NCBI GenBank assembly: GCA_947385425.1
Contig: CANDKY010000009.1
Location: 1-57,114 of the forward strand
DNA from: an uncultured Lachnospiraceae bacterium
Lineage (GTDB): Bacteria > Bacillota > Clostridia > Lachnospirales > Lachnospiraceae
Length of the DNA: 57,114 bases
Direction: 5' to 3'
Made by a program: the position numbers and the translations under genes. A model generated the notes under the pieces. It had not been told where the DNA came from. It searched no databases and saw only the letters and a list, made by a program, of their open reading frames with translations. Shown here one piece after another: positions 8,613 to 17,661 of this stretch (positions are counted from its first letter, which is position 1; each line of letters begins with the position of its first letter).

Positions 8613-9628
8613 TAATTTCCTAAGTTTTCCCTATACACCCGCAGCACATTCCCGCAGAAAACCTTTTCCACCGCATCCTCCGAAAGCCCGCACTTCCCAA
8701 GAGCATCCGCCAGCTTCGGCATATAAGAACAGTCCGGCAGTTCCCCATGCCCGCCGATCCCGTCAAAGTCGCTGCCAAGCCCGAGGCATTCCACGCCGCC
8801 GACCCGGATAATATGCGCCGCGTGCGCCGTAATGGCAGCAACCGTCCCCGGATTCATCTCCCCCTCCGGCACATCCTCCAGGAAATCCGGGCAGAAATTA
8901 AGCCCCATCACGCCGCCCCGCTCCGCCAGCCTGCGAATCATATCGTCCGTCATATTCCTTGCCACCGGGCAGACCGCCCTTGCATTGGAATGGCTTGCCA
9001 CAAAAGGCTTCTTTGCCGTTTCCAGCACATCGTAAAAACCGGCATCCGACAAATGGGAAACATCCACTATCATACCAAGCCTCTCCATCTCCGCGATAAT
9101 CTCCCTCCCCTTTTCCGTCAGGCCATGTTCCGTATCCGCTTTGTAAAGGAATCCCTTCCCCGCGGCCGCCTGCCCCTTAAAATCAGCCAGGTTAACCGCC
9201 GGATACCCGATCTCATTAGGGAAATTCCACGTCAGCGTCATCATCCGCACCCCCAGCCGGTGCAATATCCGCAGATACGCCGTCTCCCCCTTACATACCC
9301 CTCCCTCTTCCACCGTCAAAAGAGCCGAAACCTTCCCCTCCCTGCGATTCCTCTCTATATCCTCAAAACAGAAAACCGGCGCCGCCGTATCCCCGTATTT
9401 CTCAAGCTCCCCATAATACAAATCCGCCATCCGCAATGCCTCTTCCAACGGATTTTCCGTCTTCCCCATATGGACAAACAATGCAAAATTCTGCAGCAAA
9501 GCTCCCCCTTTTTTCAGCCTGCGCAGATCCACATGCCCCCTATTGCCATACAAATCCTCCACACTGCCGTTTTTCCGTTCCACATACAAACGTGACACCG
9601 TATCACAATGCATATCCGCATAATTCAT
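8612..9628 (-). CDS. Membrane dipeptidase (peptidase M19, renal dipeptidase family)
   Basis: The protein has 338 residues. It shows the M19 zinc motif DMHCDT at the N-terminus, a conserved acidic EEGG near residue 110, the VSHLSDAGF and SHSNARAV motifs that supply the metal-binding histidines, and GSDFDG near the C-terminus. The family hydrolyses dipeptides, including ones with a D-residue, using a binuclear zinc centre. Clostridial members lack a signal and are probably cytosolic. The start at 9628 has GGAGG about 10 bases upstream; the longer frame to 9694 is not conserved-looking. The stop codon lies at the edge of MITE A3. Confidence 0.92.
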   Translation of the reverse strand: MNYADMHCDTVSRLYVERKNGSVEDLYGNRGHVDLRRLKKGGALLQNFALFVHMGKTENPLEEALRMADLYYGELEKYGDTAAPVFCFEDIERNRREGKVSALLTVEEGGVCKGETAYLRILHRLGVRMMTLTWNFPNEIGYPAVNLADFKGQAAAGKGFLYKADTEHGLTEKGREIIAEMERLGMIVDVSHLSDAGFYDVLETAKKPFVASHSNARAVCPVARNMTDDMIRRLAERGGVMGLNFCPDFLEDVPEGEMNPGTVAAITAHAAHIIRVGGVECLGLGSDFDGIGGHGELPDCSYMPKLADALGKCGLSEDAVEKVFCGNVLRVYRENLGN

Positions 9629-9723
9629 TCCCGCCAAACCTCCCTCCACATATCCTGCAGCTCCATCCCCCCGCTTTCGCGAACCCTCAAACAAAACCCA
9701 ATTTCACACCCACCGCCACGGTA

Positions 9724-9847
9724 TACCTGGAAGAACGCCTCTTTCCCGGCGTTCTTCCGCGTGAAATGGATTTGCCAATGCTACGCATTGCAAATCCTAG
9801 AAGCTCTTAGGCGGCGTCCTTTGACGCCTTAGAGCTTCTTTTCACGC
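9724..9847. repeat. Structured repeat family D, copy D1
   Basis: About 124 bp with three nested hairpins: GGAAGAACGCC/GGCGTTCTTCC, then GGATTTGCCAATG/CATTGCAAATCC, then AGAAGCTCTTAGGCG with its partner CGCCTTAGAGCTTCT. The last two are enclosed by GCGTGAAA and TTCACGC. It abuts the TAA stop of the PfkB-like kinase, so it may be that gene's terminator-like 3' end. Confidence 0.8.
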
Positions 9848-10765
9848 TTATCTGCCATCCCGCCAGATCAGATTGCGCCACTGGCTAATCTGCCCCTCCG
9901 TCATAAATCCATTGGAAGTCCCCATAAACCCTATTTTGTAAGAAGCAAACAAAAGCGCATTCTTCACCGCAAATACCGAATCATGCGTCTTATTGTAAAA
10001 ATGCAGGAAACAGGAAAACAATGCATTGCCCGCGCCTACCGTATTTACAATTTCATTTGTTTTCACCGTATCATAATGGGCAATTATATTCTTATCCTTA
10101 TCATACAAAATCATCCCCGCTGCCCCCTGCCCGAGCAAAATAATTTTCGGACGGTATTTCACGGCCAGCATTTTCACAAACTCAAACGGCTCGCCGACCA
10201 GATAATCATCACTTACATAAAGAATATCCGCCGCCTTTAAGAAATCTTCATTATACTCCACCTTATCCTTCCGGTACTCCCGGATATTCACCGCGACAAT
10301 TTTACGCAGCTCCTTCCCAATACGCACTAAAGGACGGCAGAAATTCGCATTGGAAACCACCAGCATTTCCGCACGCGCCGCACGCTCCCGGAAGAGCCCC
10401 TCATCATAAACCGCTTCCCGTATATCCTTCCTGTCCTCAAATATCTGCTGCTTCCTGCTGCTGTCATACAACACAACCGCCGTAGGCGTATTCTTCAGCC
10501 TCCGCAGCACATAATCCGTCACCAGCCTCACTTCACAATCCGGCGGATTGAGCAGATCCAGACTCTCTTCCTCCCCTATCATCGTCATCAGATCCACGGA
10601 ATCCCCCAGCCATTCCAAAGCCACGGACTCATTGTAAGCATCCCCTCCCATACTTGAAAAAATTGTATACGGCCTGACCGTCACCCGCGCATACTCAATC
10701 GGTATCTTATCCACCTTCACAATCGTTTCCCTCTGCACGATACCGGCTACCAAAAACTTTCCCAT
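9848..10765 (-). CDS. PfkB-family carbohydrate kinase homologue with altered catalytic motif
   Basis: The protein has 305 residues and the ribokinase/PfkB layout: an N-terminal FLVAGIVQRETIVKVDKIPI strand-lid region, a glycine pair in SSMGGDAYN, and a C-terminal anion-hole segment NTVGAGNALFSC. In active PfkB kinases that last motif is GAGD, where Asp is the catalytic base; here the codon is AAT (Asn). The protein may be inactive, may bind sugar or nucleotide as a sensor, or may belong to a subfamily with another base. ATG 10765 follows GGGGAGG. Repeat D1 begins immediately at the stop codon. Confidence 0.85.
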   Translation of the reverse strand: MGKFLVAGIVQRETIVKVDKIPIEYARVTVRPYTIFSSMGGDAYNESVALEWLGDSVDLMTMIGEEESLDLLNPPDCEVRLVTDYVLRRLKNTPTAVVLYDSSRKQQIFEDRKDIREAVYDEGLFRERAARAEMLVVSNANFCRPLVRIGKELRKIVAVNIREYRKDKVEYNEDFLKAADILYVSDDYLVGEPFEFVKMLAVKYRPKIILLGQGAAGMILYDKDKNIIAHYDTVKTNEIVNTVGAGNALFSCFLHFYNKTHDSVFAVKNALLFASYKIGFMGTSNGFMTEGQISQWRNLIWRDGR

Positions 10766-10998
10766 CCTGCACCTCCCCAAAAAGTCCCTGTCTTCTAACC
10801 AACCAGCTATTTTACAATACAAATATTATATAACATCCCCCTTTCCCTGCACAGCCATTATTTTATTTTTTTACATCTTTTCCCTTTTATCCCCCGCCCG
10901 TTTCGTGTATAATTATCTACAATCAATAAAATGCATCTGAAAACCCTTTTTCAGGCGCCTTAGAAAATCCCTTCGTATAAGCAAAGGAGCCGCCCAAA

Positions 10999-11760
10999 AT
11001 GAAAGAACAACTATACACTATCCCTTTAAATGACGCCATCAACGCCAACGATGAATGCCCCTTCTGCTTTGTAGAGCGGAACGTGGAGCAGGATTTGCTG
11101 GACTTCACCCTTGGGTCCGGCTCTTCCTATATGGAAAGTGATATCCGGGAAGCCACCGACAAAGCCGGGTTCTGCCGTTATCATTTCAAAAAAATGTTCG
11201 ATTACGGCAACACGCTGGGGAATGCATGGATTCTGAAAACACACTATATCCGCATGAACCAGGAATTGAAGGAACAGATAAAAGCCTTCACCCCCGGCAA
11301 ATCCTCCCTGATGAACAAATTCAGGAAAAATGCGGAAAACGCCAATCCCATCGGCCTCTGGGTCAGGTCAAAAGAAGAATCCTGCTACATCTGCAGACGC
11401 TACGAAGACACCTATGCCCGCTATCTGGACACTTTTTTTGTCATGTACAAAAAAGATGCCGATTTCCGCAGCAAAATCAAAAACAGCAAAGGCTTCTGCC
11501 TCCACCATTTCGGCGACCTGTGCGAAGCTGCCGAAAATAAGTTAAATGACAAAGAAAAAGCGGATTTCTATCCTATGCTTTTCGCCCTTATGGAAGAAAA
11601 CATGGAACGGATGGCAGGAGATGTGGCATGGCTCGTGGAAAAATTTGATTACCGGAACAAAGATGCGGACTGGAAAAATTCCCGTGACGCCATCCAGCGC
11701 GGGATGCAGAAGCTGAAAGGCGGCTATCCCGCCGACGGCCCTTATCAGATGAATAAATAA
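10999..11760 (+). CDS. DUF6062-like Cys/His-repeat protein
   Basis: The protein has 253 residues and two copies of a Cys-x2-Cys ... Cys-x2/3-His-His/Phe module: CPFC with CRYHF (residues 16-60) and CYIC with CLHHF (residues 130-175). This pattern suggests metal or Fe-S binding. It is a known but uncharacterised clostridial family. AAAGGAG precedes ATG 10999. The aldose epimerase starts 18 bases after its stop, so the two are probably co-transcribed. Confidence 0.85.
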   Translation: MKEQLYTIPLNDAINANDECPFCFVERNVEQDLLDFTLGSGSSYMESDIREATDKAGFCRYHFKKMFDYGNTLGNAWILKTHYIRMNQELKEQIKAFTPGKSSLMNKFRKNAENANPIGLWVRSKEESCYICRRYEDTYARYLDTFFVMYKKDADFRSKIKNSKGFCLHHFGDLCEAAENKLNDKEKADFYPMLFALMEENMERMAGDVAWLVEKFDYRNKDADWKNSRDAIQRGMQKLKGGYPADGPYQMNK

Positions 11761-11778
11761 TCCAAACAGGAGGTAGAC

Positions 11779-12675
11779 ATGAGGTACATTTTAGAAAATG
11801 AATTTTTGACAGCAGAAATCGATTCCTTTGGGGCGGAAGTCAAATCCGTCAGGCACAAAGCAGACGGACGGGAATATATGTGGCACGGCGATCCAAAATA
11901 CTGGGGACGCACTTCGCCTGTCCTTTTCCCGTTTGTCGGAAGCCTGAAGAACAAAGAATACCGCTTCGGCGGCAAAACATATCCGATGGGGCAGCATGGC
12001 TTCGCCCGTGATATGGAATTTACCTGCGAAACGCAGGCTGGCCAAAACATTCCCGCCGGAAACTGCATATGGTTCACACTCACCTCCACGGATGAGACTT
12101 ATGAAAAATACCCCTTCGCGTTCCGCCTGCATATCGGTTACGAATTGGACGGATACGAATTGAAAGTACTGTGGAAAGTGGAAAACACCGACAACAAAAC
12201 CATGTACTTTTCCATCGGCGCGCACCCCGCGTTCCTGTGCCCGATAAACGGAGAGGACAGCAAGCTCGGATACGGCCTTAAATTCCACGGGCTGGCAACA
12301 GAACTCCACCACCACGGCAACACCGCGGACGGCATGGCCGTCATGGACGATAAAATCCTGCCGCTTGAGGACGGCACCGTAAAATTCACCCCGGGATTCT
12401 TTGACGACTGCACCTATATGATAGAAGGACGGCAGACCAACGAAGTTTCCCTGCTGGATAAAACCGGAGCCCCCTATGTAACCGTCCTGTTCGACACCCC
12501 CTTATTTGCCGTCTGGTCCCCGGAAGGCAAGGACGCCCCGTTCATCTGCATCGAACCCTGGTACGGCAGATGCGACACCGCAGATTTCACAGGCACCCTG
12601 GAGGAACGTGAACACGGAAATGTGCTGGCGGCGGGCGAAAACTTCACAGCGGAATACCGGATGCGTTTTTCCTGA
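11779..12675 (+). CDS. Aldose 1-epimerase family protein (LacX-like)
   Basis: The protein has 298 residues and resembles galactose mutarotase-like beta-sandwich proteins: FLTAEIDSFGAEVKSV at the start, WGRTSPVLFPFVG, GQHGFARD with the likely catalytic His, and ICIEPWYG near the C-terminus. The family interconverts sugar anomers or binds hexose 6-phosphates. AGGAGG precedes ATG 11779. Its 3' end meets a perfect 13-bp hairpin shared with the convergent TetR gene. Confidence 0.9.
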   Translation: MRYILENEFLTAEIDSFGAEVKSVRHKADGREYMWHGDPKYWGRTSPVLFPFVGSLKNKEYRFGGKTYPMGQHGFARDMEFTCETQAGQNIPAGNCIWFTLTSTDETYEKYPFAFRLHIGYELDGYELKVLWKVENTDNKTMYFSIGAHPAFLCPINGEDSKLGYGLKFHGLATELHHHGNTADGMAVMDDKILPLEDGTVKFTPGFFDDCTYMIEGRQTNEVSLLDKTGAPYVTVLFDTPLFAVWSPEGKDAPFICIEPWYGRCDTADFTGTLEEREHGNVLAAGENFTAEYRMRFS

Positions 12676-12698
12676 AATAATATTTGTTCACGATTCTA

Positions 12699-12746
12699 AT
12701 TTCTGTCTGGACGGAGTGAGTACTAATCCTTCATCCAGACAGAAAT
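12699..12746. terminator. Bidirectional hairpin between convergent genes
   Basis: Perfect 13-bp stem ATTTCTGTCTGGA (12699-12711) with TCCAGACAGAAAT (12734-12746), between the stop at 12675 and the TetR stop at 12764. It has only short T or A runs, so it may be a weak or Rho-assisted terminator. Confidence 0.6.
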
Positions 12747-12763
12747 CAAAATTCGGGGGCCGC

Positions 12764-13369
12764 TTAAGAATGATATGAAATCTTCCTCAACATCCTAAGA
12801 TAAGCGTCAATCTCCTCCTGCATACTATTTGGCTGGAAAGTCCCGTCCCGGAAACTCTCCCGCAGAATCCCCCGGACCGTCCATCCAAGCATTATCTTCA
12901 TCCTCTCCACATCCACTTCCGGACGGAAACGGGATAAATCCGCATGGCTCAATATCTCTTCGCGCAGCGCTGGCAATGCCCCTCTTTTCGCCTCCGTGGC
13001 ATACAGCGCCTCCTTCACATCCTCCTCCTCAATACTGTCAATAAACGCCTGCATATAAGGATAATTTTTCAGCACAAGCAGCTTAGCCCCCTCCATACGC
13101 CCCCACAGTTCAAAAAAATCATCCCCGTCCTTCCCGCCGCAGGCAGAAAGCTCCAACAGCATGAACCGCACGCTGTAATCAAACAGGAAGGAATACAGCC
13201 CCAGCTTGTTCTGAAAATAATGGAACAGCAGCCCCTTACTTATCCCGGCCTCCGCCACAATATCATCCGTACTGGCATGCTGATACCCTTTCAGTGCAAA
13301 AATTTTTAATGCCGCATTGATCATCCGATCCTGTTTCTCTTTTTTCAAGTCAAAAAATTTTTCGTTCAT
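12764..13369 (-). CDS. TetR/AcrR-family transcriptional regulator
   Basis: The protein has 201 residues. The N-terminal helix-turn-helix is clear: MINAALKIFALKGYQHASTD, then IVAEAGISKGLLFHYFQNK. The C-terminal ligand-binding domain is not recognisable. It is divergent from the small membrane protein at 13605. AAAGGGA lies upstream of the start. A TGACT-5 nt-AGTCA dyad in the divergent region is a candidate operator. Confidence 0.9.
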   Translation of the reverse strand: MNEKFFDLKKEKQDRMINAALKIFALKGYQHASTDDIVAEAGISKGLLFHYFQNKLGLYSFLFDYSVRFMLLELSACGGKDGDDFFELWGRMEGAKLLVLKNYPYMQAFIDSIEEEDVKEALYATEAKRGALPALREEILSHADLSRFRPEVDVERMKIMLGWTVRGILRESFRDGTFQPNSMQEEIDAYLRMLRKISYHS

Positions 13370-13446
13370 AGTACATTATCCCTTTATCAATCCTGTGCCG
13401 GTACGCCGGACTGAAAACCCTCGTGCAAATCCGGGATACCAGATAT

Positions 13447-13461
13447 TGACTTTCTTAGTCA
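13447..13461. promoter_or_regulatory. Candidate TetR operator
   Basis: The interrupted palindrome TGACTTTCTTAGTCA lies in the 235-bp divergent region between the TetR gene (start 13369) and the gene at 13605. Its size and position fit autoregulation, but nothing in the sequence proves binding. Confidence 0.4.
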
Positions 13462-13604
13462 CTTCCTAATATACCATACTTTTCCCTTCCGGACAACATC
13501 CCCCAAAAACATTATTCATAAAAAATTTACACATAATCTCTTCCCTTTTTGGAAAAATAGTATTAATATATTCCTATAACACCGATTTTGAAAGGAGTAT
13601 TTTT

Positions 13605-14006
13605 ATGGCAAAAAAATTCAGTAGATTTTTAGTATTTACCGCCTTTGCAGGTGCGGCAGCGGCAGGTGTTTATTATTATTTACAGAATAAGAATTCTTCC
13701 TACTCTGATGATATGGATGACGATGATGACTATGACGACTTCAGCGATGATCTCGATGACGATACGGAAGACGCGGATTCTACCCGCAACTACGTTGCAC
13801 TGAACCTCCAGAAAGCAGAAGATGCCGTAGAGGAAACCGCCCAAAAGGCCGCGGAAGAAACGGAAAAAGCAGTTGACGCCGCCAAAGAAGCGGCTGCCGG
13901 CGCTGCAGAAGCGGCAAAGGAAGCCGCAAAAGACATTGCGGAGACAGCGGAAGCGAAAGTCGAAGAATTCTTCAGCGATGACGACAATGCAAACAGTTCC
14001 AACTAA
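13605..14006 (+). CDS. Small membrane-anchored acidic, Ala-rich helical protein
   Basis: The protein has 133 residues. Residues 1-25 hold a membrane segment (FLVFTAFAGAAAAGVYYY), residues 32-65 are almost all Asp/Ser/Glu, and residues 70-120 form a long Ala/Glu/Lys heptad-like helix (KAAEETEKAVDAAKEAAAG). It resembles YtxH-type envelope stress proteins in composition, but I cannot place it in a family. AAAGGAG precedes ATG 13605. An intrinsic terminator follows directly. Confidence 0.75.
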   Translation: MAKKFSRFLVFTAFAGAAAAGVYYYLQNKNSSYSDDMDDDDDYDDFSDDLDDDTEDADSTRNYVALNLQKAEDAVEETAQKAAEETEKAVDAAKEAAAGAAEAAKEAAKDIAETAEAKVEEFFSDDDNANSSN

Positions 14007-14007
14007 A

Positions 14008-14030
14008 AAAGCGCCTCTGGCGCTTTCTTA
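14008..14030 (+). terminator. Intrinsic terminator
   Basis: Stem AAAGCGCC-tct-GGCGCTTT at 14008-14026, followed by a T-rich run, immediately after the stop at 14006. Confidence 0.85.
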
Positions 14031-14140
14031 TTTTATCTTTTTATACCAACTCCTGTCGGCCTGCTCCTGCGGCATTCTTAATATTTTTCACATTAACCAA
14101 CATGCCGCTGCCCTGCAGCAGCACAAACCCAGCCATGAAA

Positions 14141-14264
14141 AACCTGGAAAAACGCCTCTTTCCCGGCGTTTTTCCGCGTGAAATGGATTTGCAATGCTAA
14201 GCATGGCAAATCCTGGAAGCTCTTAGGCGGCGTCCTTTGACGCCTTAGAGCTTCTTTTCACGCT
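14141..14264. repeat. Structured repeat family D, copy D2
   Basis: Same three-hairpin plan as D1 (GGAAAAACGCC/GGCGTTTTTCC; GGATTTGC...GCAAATCC; AGAAGCTCTTAGGCG...CGCCTTAGAGCTTCT; outer GCGTGAAA/TTCACGC). Upstream is a small CTGC-rich hairpin with CACAAACCC that D3 and D4 also have. It is the only copy here without a gene end inside it. Confidence 0.8.
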
Positions 14265-14308
14265 AACAACATGCTGCCGCGATGCGGCAGCACAAACCCG
14301 CCATGAAA

Positions 14309-14432
14309 AACCTGGAAGAACGCCTCTTTCCCGGCGTTCTTCCGCGTGAAATGGATTTGCAATGCTTCGCATAGCAAATCCTAGAAGTTCTAAAGTGGTG
14401 TCTTTCACCACTTTAGAACTTCTTTTCACGCT
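14309..14432. repeat. Structured repeat family D, copy D3 (covarying stem)
   Basis: Same plan as D1 and D2, but the third hairpin is AGAAGTTCTAAAGTGG paired with CCACTTTAGAACTTCT. Both strands of the stem have changed together, so pairing is preserved. It contains the TGA stop of the chemoreceptor gene (ATAGCGTGA on the minus strand). D2 and D3 together fill the region 14031-14425. Confidence 0.8.
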
Positions 14433-15802
14433 ATTCCGCTGCTTTCCGCAATCTGCACCATCCTCTGCAAATCCGAAATCAGTTCCCTGGAATAATTTTC
14501 CGCTTCCCTGCATATATGCTCCGCGTTGGAATAATCCTCATTCCTCAATGCCTCAATGGCCTCCGCGCCGTATTGATGGAACCTTCTGTGCTTTTCACCA
14601 AGCCCTTCCCATATCGGCCCTATGCCCGGTATCTTCGGCGTCATTGCGTAATAAAAATGGCCAAAGCCGCACTTGGAGGAATCCAACTGCAAAGGCGTCA
14701 CCGCCCGCCCCTCTACCATGCGCTTCAGATTATCCAGCCACGTATTATGCGCATTGATTGCATTGTTTACATACCTGACAAACTCATTAGTTTCCATATG
14801 GTAGAACGCATCCTCTGTCATGCTCCCCATCTGCTTTACCACATCATCCAATGCCTGCTCTATCCCCACCACCGGCTCCGTCGCTTTCTTCAGTTCCTGG
14901 CCGACCTGACGCATAAAATCCGTACTGTTCCTTAACTGATTCTCCATTTCAGCCATGGAACTGCTGATTTCCTCGCTGACTGCCGCAATGGATCCCATCG
15001 ACTCATTGACCTTGGACACATGATGCTGGCTCTCATCATTTAATTTCCATACATTGTTAATACGCTCCGACATATTCCCCAATGCCTGGATCGTACTCTC
15101 CGTACTGTCCACGCTCTTCTGCGATGCCATCTTTATATTTTCCAGAAACTCTCCCATACTTCCGGTCATTTCCTTCGTTTTCTCCGCCAGCGCCCGGATC
15201 TCCCCTGCCACCACGGCAAAACCTCTTCCTGCCATCCCTGCCCTGGCCGCTTCTATGGCAGCATTGAGCGCCAGAAGGTTTGTCTGCAGAGATATCGCAT
15301 CAATTCCGGCAATCACTTCATTCATCTGGCTGATGATATTCATCAGATCATCCATATCCACCTGCAATTCCCTGGACGTTGCCATCGTCTGCTCCGAAAG
15401 CTCCTTGATTACAGTCAGTTCCGTCTGCCCTGCTTCTATTCTCTGATATACCTCGCCGGTATCGGAAGAAACCTGGAGAATCGTGTTCGTCAGCTCCTCA
15501 TGCTGGCTGTTCGACCTTCCTGACGACATGGCATACTCTTCCGATGTGCCGAAAATAGTCTCCACCGCCTTTTCCACACTGCGGGATATATCCATGATCT
15601 TTTCAATCTGATACTGCATCGTCAGATCAAGCGAACTGATCTGCATCACCGCTTTGATATTTTTATCCAGCAGCCCGGCAAACTGTTCCCGTCCCTTTCG
15701 CAGCCTCTGGTAAATACGGCCCAGCTCCGGTTCCCTGGAATAATCAGCCTCTTTTAACTCAGATACGGCCCCCATAAGCGCCTTTCTTCTCTTTCCTGCC
15801 AT
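14426..15802 (-). CDS. Soluble methyl-accepting chemotaxis protein with C-terminal CZB domain
   Basis: The protein has 458 residues and no transmembrane segment. The signalling tip [15 protein letters not shown] lies near residues 172-186. The C-terminal 110 residues match the CZB (chemoreceptor zinc-binding) pattern: [25 protein letters not shown], and HRRFHQYG carry the His and Cys that bind zinc. CZB receptors sense zinc status or hypochlorous acid in other bacteria. The start follows GAGGG. The stop TGA is provided by repeat D3. No other chemotaxis genes are adjacent. Confidence 0.92.
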   Translation of the reverse strand: MAGKRRKALMGAVSELKEADYSREPELGRIYQRLRKGREQFAGLLDKNIKAVMQISSLDLTMQYQIEKIMDISRSVEKAVETIFGTSEEYAMSSGRSNSQHEELTNTILQVSSDTGEVYQRIEAGQTELTVIKELSEQTMATSRELQVDMDDLMNIISQMNEVIAGIDAISLQTNLLALNAAIEAARAGMAGRGFAVVAGEIRALAEKTKEMTGSMGEFLENIKMASQKSVDSTESTIQALGNMSERINNVWKLNDESQHHVSKVNESMGSIAAVSEEISSSMAEMENQLRNSTDFMRQVGQELKKATEPVVGIEQALDDVVKQMGSMTEDAFYHMETNEFVRYVNNAINAHNTWLDNLKRMVEGRAVTPLQLDSSKCGFGHFYYAMTPKIPGIGPIWEGLGEKHRRFHQYGAEAIEALRNEDYSNAEHICREAENYSRELISDLQRMVQIAESSGIA

Positions 15803-15967
15803 CCTTTAGCCCTCTCTTCTTTCCTTATTCCCAACACGGCTTACACATGCAAACCACTCAGACACGGATTTTATATCTATTTACATGATACGGGATTTTT
15901 CATTTTTTTCAAGTCTTTTTCTATAAAATTTATTCCGCCTGTGCGGCAGAGGTTACAGTTCATGTTC

Positions 15968-15992
15968 CAATGTCATTAACTTAAGCTTTCCA
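15968..15992. repeat. Family C terminus remnant (C4)
   Basis: An isolated family C end starting CAATGTCATTAACTTAAGCT, 20 bp downstream of the MocR stop. The bases before it contain GTTACAGTTCA, as in front of copies C2 and C3. No second terminus is present. Confidence 0.65.
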
Positions 15993-16012
15993 GAGGGCCG
16001 AAAGCGGAATTT

Positions 16013-17524
16013 CTAATATTTCCATGCCTTTTTCAAAAGCCGCATCCCTTCCTGAATCTGTTCCCTGCGCAAAGCGGCATACCCCAAAATAACCATATCC
16101 CCATCCCAGCAGGGAGGTATCTCCCCCACACCGAATTCCGACAGGCCATAAACCTTTACGCCTGCCTCCTGCGCCTGTCTGACCAGCCGATCTTCCCCGC
16201 GCCCCAGCTTATCCCGCAGCAAAAGATGCAGCCCCGCATTCTCTCCCATTATCCCGAACTGATCCTCCATACCTTTCAGCTCATTCAGCAGCAGATCATG
16301 CTTCTCACGGTATATTTTCCTCATCCGGTTCAAATGCCGTTCGAAATAGCCCTCTTTTATAAACTCATTCAGGATCTTCTGGTCAATACCGGACACCGTC
16401 GTGGAATAAAAAGAACATTTTTCCTCATATATCTTCAGAAGCTGCGCGGGCAGCACCATATAGCCGATGCGGATAGCCGGCGCTATGGATTTGGAGAAAG
16501 TACCGATATATATCACTTTCCCCAGCCGGTCCGAAGCCTGCAGGGAAGGCACGGGCTTTCCTTTAAACCGGAATTCACTGTCATAATCGTCTTCGATGAG
16601 ATACCGCCCCTCCTCTTCCCCTGCCCATTTTAGCAGTTCCATCCGCCGTCCGATAGGCATAACGATACCCATCGGATATTGATGGGAAGGCATCACATAA
16701 GCCGCTGCCGCCCCGCTCTCCCGCAGCCCTTCCGCACTCATGCCGCTGCTGTCCATCGCCACCGGTATAATCCGGTAAGCAAATGATTCAAAGATGCGGT
16801 ATGCCTTTTTGTAGGTCGGGTTTTCCATGGCAATTGCCACATGCCTCCCCAGGATCTTTTCCAGCAGCATCAGCAGATAGTCGTTCCCCGCCCCGACAAT
16901 CACCTGCTCCGGGCTGCAGTTCACACCCCTTGAAGTATGCAGATAATGCGCTATCGTTTCCCGCAGCTCATAATCCCCTTTCGGCAGGCCGTAAGTAAAC
17001 ATCTCACTGTTGGCATTCACCAGAATATTCTTCGTTATTTTCGCCCAGGTTGCATAAGGAAAAGCTTCCATATCTATCGTATTCGGTGAAAAATCATAAA
17101 CAGCCGCACTGAAAACCGCGCCATACCCGGCAGACGCGCCGCCATTCCCCCATCTCCCGCCGCTGTCCCGCGCTGCCAGATCAGCGTATGCATCAATATC
17201 CGCCTTGCCGCCTGCACCTGCCGCCGGGCCGGCTGATCCCGGCATCTGGCCGGCTTCCTCCAGGCCAAACAGCCCCTCTACCTGACAGACAAAATATCCC
17301 CTGTATGGCCTGGCCTCCACGTAGCCTTCCGAGAGAAGCTGCTCATAGGCAAGTTCCACCGTGCTCCGGGACACCTGCAGGAATTCCGCCAGGGAACGAG
17401 TAGAGGGAAGCTTTTCGCCGAAGCGGAGCTTCCCTTTCCTTATTTCCAATTTTATGTAATCATAAATCTGCTCATATAAATGCCTGTTCCCGTTCTGACG
17501 CAGGGCAATCGCCAAATCATTCAT
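16013..17524 (-). CDS. MocR-type regulator: GntR helix-turn-helix fused to class I aminotransferase fold
   Basis: The protein has 503 residues. Residues 10-80 form a GntR winged helix (SLAEFLQVSRSTVELAYEQL, then EARPYRGYF). After a Gly/Ala-rich linker (about 90-130), residues 150-500 are a PLP-dependent aminotransferase-like domain with FSKSIAPAIRIGY, whose Lys should bind PLP. MocR proteins sense PLP or amino compounds and regulate genes such as pdxST, GABA or taurine pathways; none of these is next to it. Upstream is a striking array of ATGCAT repeats (17545-17661) that may be its operator. Direct-repeat operators are typical of MocR proteins. Confidence 0.92.
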   Translation of the reverse strand: MNDLAIALRQNGNRHLYEQIYDYIKLEIRKGKLRFGEKLPSTRSLAEFLQVSRSTVELAYEQLLSEGYVEARPYRGYFVCQVEGLFGLEEAGQMPGSAGPAAGAGGKADIDAYADLAARDSGGRWGNGGASAGYGAVFSAAVYDFSPNTIDMEAFPYATWAKITKNILVNANSEMFTYGLPKGDYELRETIAHYLHTSRGVNCSPEQVIVGAGNDYLLMLLEKILGRHVAIAMENPTYKKAYRIFESFAYRIIPVAMDSSGMSAEGLRESGAAAAYVMPSHQYPMGIVMPIGRRMELLKWAGEEEGRYLIEDDYDSEFRFKGKPVPSLQASDRLGKVIYIGTFSKSIAPAIRIGYMVLPAQLLKIYEEKCSFYSTTVSGIDQKILNEFIKEGYFERHLNRMRKIYREKHDLLLNELKGMEDQFGIMGENAGLHLLLRDKLGRGEDRLVRQAQEAGVKVYGLSEFGVGEIPPCWDGDMVILGYAALRREQIQEGMRLLKKAWKY

Positions 17525-17544
17525 TTTTATGTTTTATTCCCTTT

Positions 17545-17661
17545 ATGCATCATTTCCTTATGCATTCATACCTTTATTCATCATTCCTTTATGCATTTGT
17601 TCCTTTATGCATCATTCCAGAATGCATTTCATTCCTTTATGCATTTTGTTCCTTTATGCAT
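17545..17661. repeat. ATGCAT array upstream of the MocR gene
   Basis: Seven ATGCAT cores and one ATTCAT variant start at 17545, 17560, 17576, 17591, 17607, 17622, 17639 and 17656, a 15-17 bp periodicity. Most are preceded by CCTTT, so on the minus strand the unit is ATGCATAAAGG. The array fills the gap between the DUF2225 stop and the MocR start. Each unit also looks like a ribosome-binding site on the transcribed strand. Confidence 0.8.

Noticed and set aside
14141-14432. Tandem D2/D3 as a CRISPR or tRNA cluster
   Set aside because: Only two units, each a self-contained three-hairpin element; no tRNA anticodon arm or CCA-type end.
17545-17661. Possible CRISPR array
   Set aside because: Repeats are 6-10 bp and spacing 15-17 bp, too short for spacers, and no cas genes are present.
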